Source: JAIBAI01 sp044238875
GTDB lineage: Bacteria > Bacteroidota > Bacteroidia > M30B66
Assembly (NCBI GenBank): GCA_044238875.1
Contig: JBIICM010000165.1
Location: 1 to 5,644, forward strand
DNA: 5,644 nt
Reading direction: 5' to 3'
Shown here in pieces: positions 5,466 through 5,644 of the stretch. The notes under the pieces were generated by a model, which saw only the letters and a list, made by a program, of their open reading frames with translations, ran no database searches and was not told the DNA's origin. The position numbers and the translations under genes are program-made. Every line of letters starts with the position of its first letter. Position 1 is the stretch's first letter.

Positions 5466-5644
5466 ATGTCAATCAGAATATTAACTGTATTTATAGGCCT
5501 GATGGCCTTTCATGCAACAGCTCAAATTGATCTGAACAGGAAAAAAGTAATCAAACTACCTGTTGTTGTTACTGATCAGGGTGATACCATTCCCGTGGTT
5601 ACATTACGGATGGTGAACATTACGGAGGAACGTATTTTTAGCAG
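5466..5644 (+). CDS. Secreted DUF4294-like protein, 5' part only
   Basis: An ATG at 5466-5468 opens 59 complete codons that run off the right edge. The N-terminus MSIRILTVFIGLMAFHATAQ is a short Sec signal peptide with a likely cleavage after ATA, leaving Gln20 as the first mature residue, a common arrangement in Bacteroidota. The mature start contains LPVVVTDQGDTIPVVTLRMV (31-50), which resembles the opening of DUF4294 proteins (a GDTIPVxxLPEV-type strand followed by an Arg/Phe-containing segment, here ERIFS). DUF4294 is a family of unknown function found chiefly in Bacteroidota, and my assignment rests on this short pattern. The protein is expected in the periplasm or outside the cell. It lies 30 bases after the thioesterase stop with a possible promoter element of its own. 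Confidence 0.75.
   Translation, partial: MSIRILTVFIGLMAFHATAQIDLNRKKVIKLPVVVTDQGDTIPVVTLRMVNITEERIFS

Overview
The window looks like a chromosomal core segment from a member of the Bacteroidota. I could not place it below phylum. The evidence is a DnaA with a Bacteroidota-type linker, a SAM methyltransferase of the RsmI-like type common in that phylum, lipoproteins with the style usual there (Cys-Lys-Lys followed by Asp/Asn), a DUF4294-like protein, weak Shine-Dalgarno signals, and occasional promoter elements of the TAnnTTTG kind. There is no RNA gene, CRISPR array, insertion sequence or phage gene. Coding density is high and the largest gap between genes is 118 bases.

Minus strand, read right to left (4966 to 1): a lipoprotein consisting of a 5'-nucleotidase C-terminal (substrate-binding) domain; a Tat-type exported metallophosphatase carrying only the 5'-nucleotidase N-terminal (catalytic) domain, overlapping its neighbour by 23 bases; a 118-base leader; dnaA (replication initiator); a low-molecular-weight protein tyrosine phosphatase with a GTG start; an RsmI-like tetrapyrrole-methylase-fold methyltransferase joined to it by an ATGA overlap; then a 61-base gap holding two small inverted repeats and the 5' part of a secreted lipoprotein that runs off the left edge. 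Plus strand, from about 5028: an acyl-CoA thioesterase of the YbgC/4HBT hotdog family and, 30 bases later, the beginning of a secreted DUF4294-like protein cut by the right edge.

How they fit together: the two nucleotidase genes most likely make one periplasmic nucleotide-scavenging enzyme from two polypeptides, encoded in the reverse of the usual domain order. dnaA, the phosphatase and the methyltransferase look like one transcription unit. The thioesterase and the DUF4294 gene form a short divergent unit. Nothing here is clearly a new system. The points most worth a second look are the split, inverted 5'-nucleotidase with two apparently different export routes, and the structured dnaA leader (repeats, hairpin, possible 15-codon upstream ORF).
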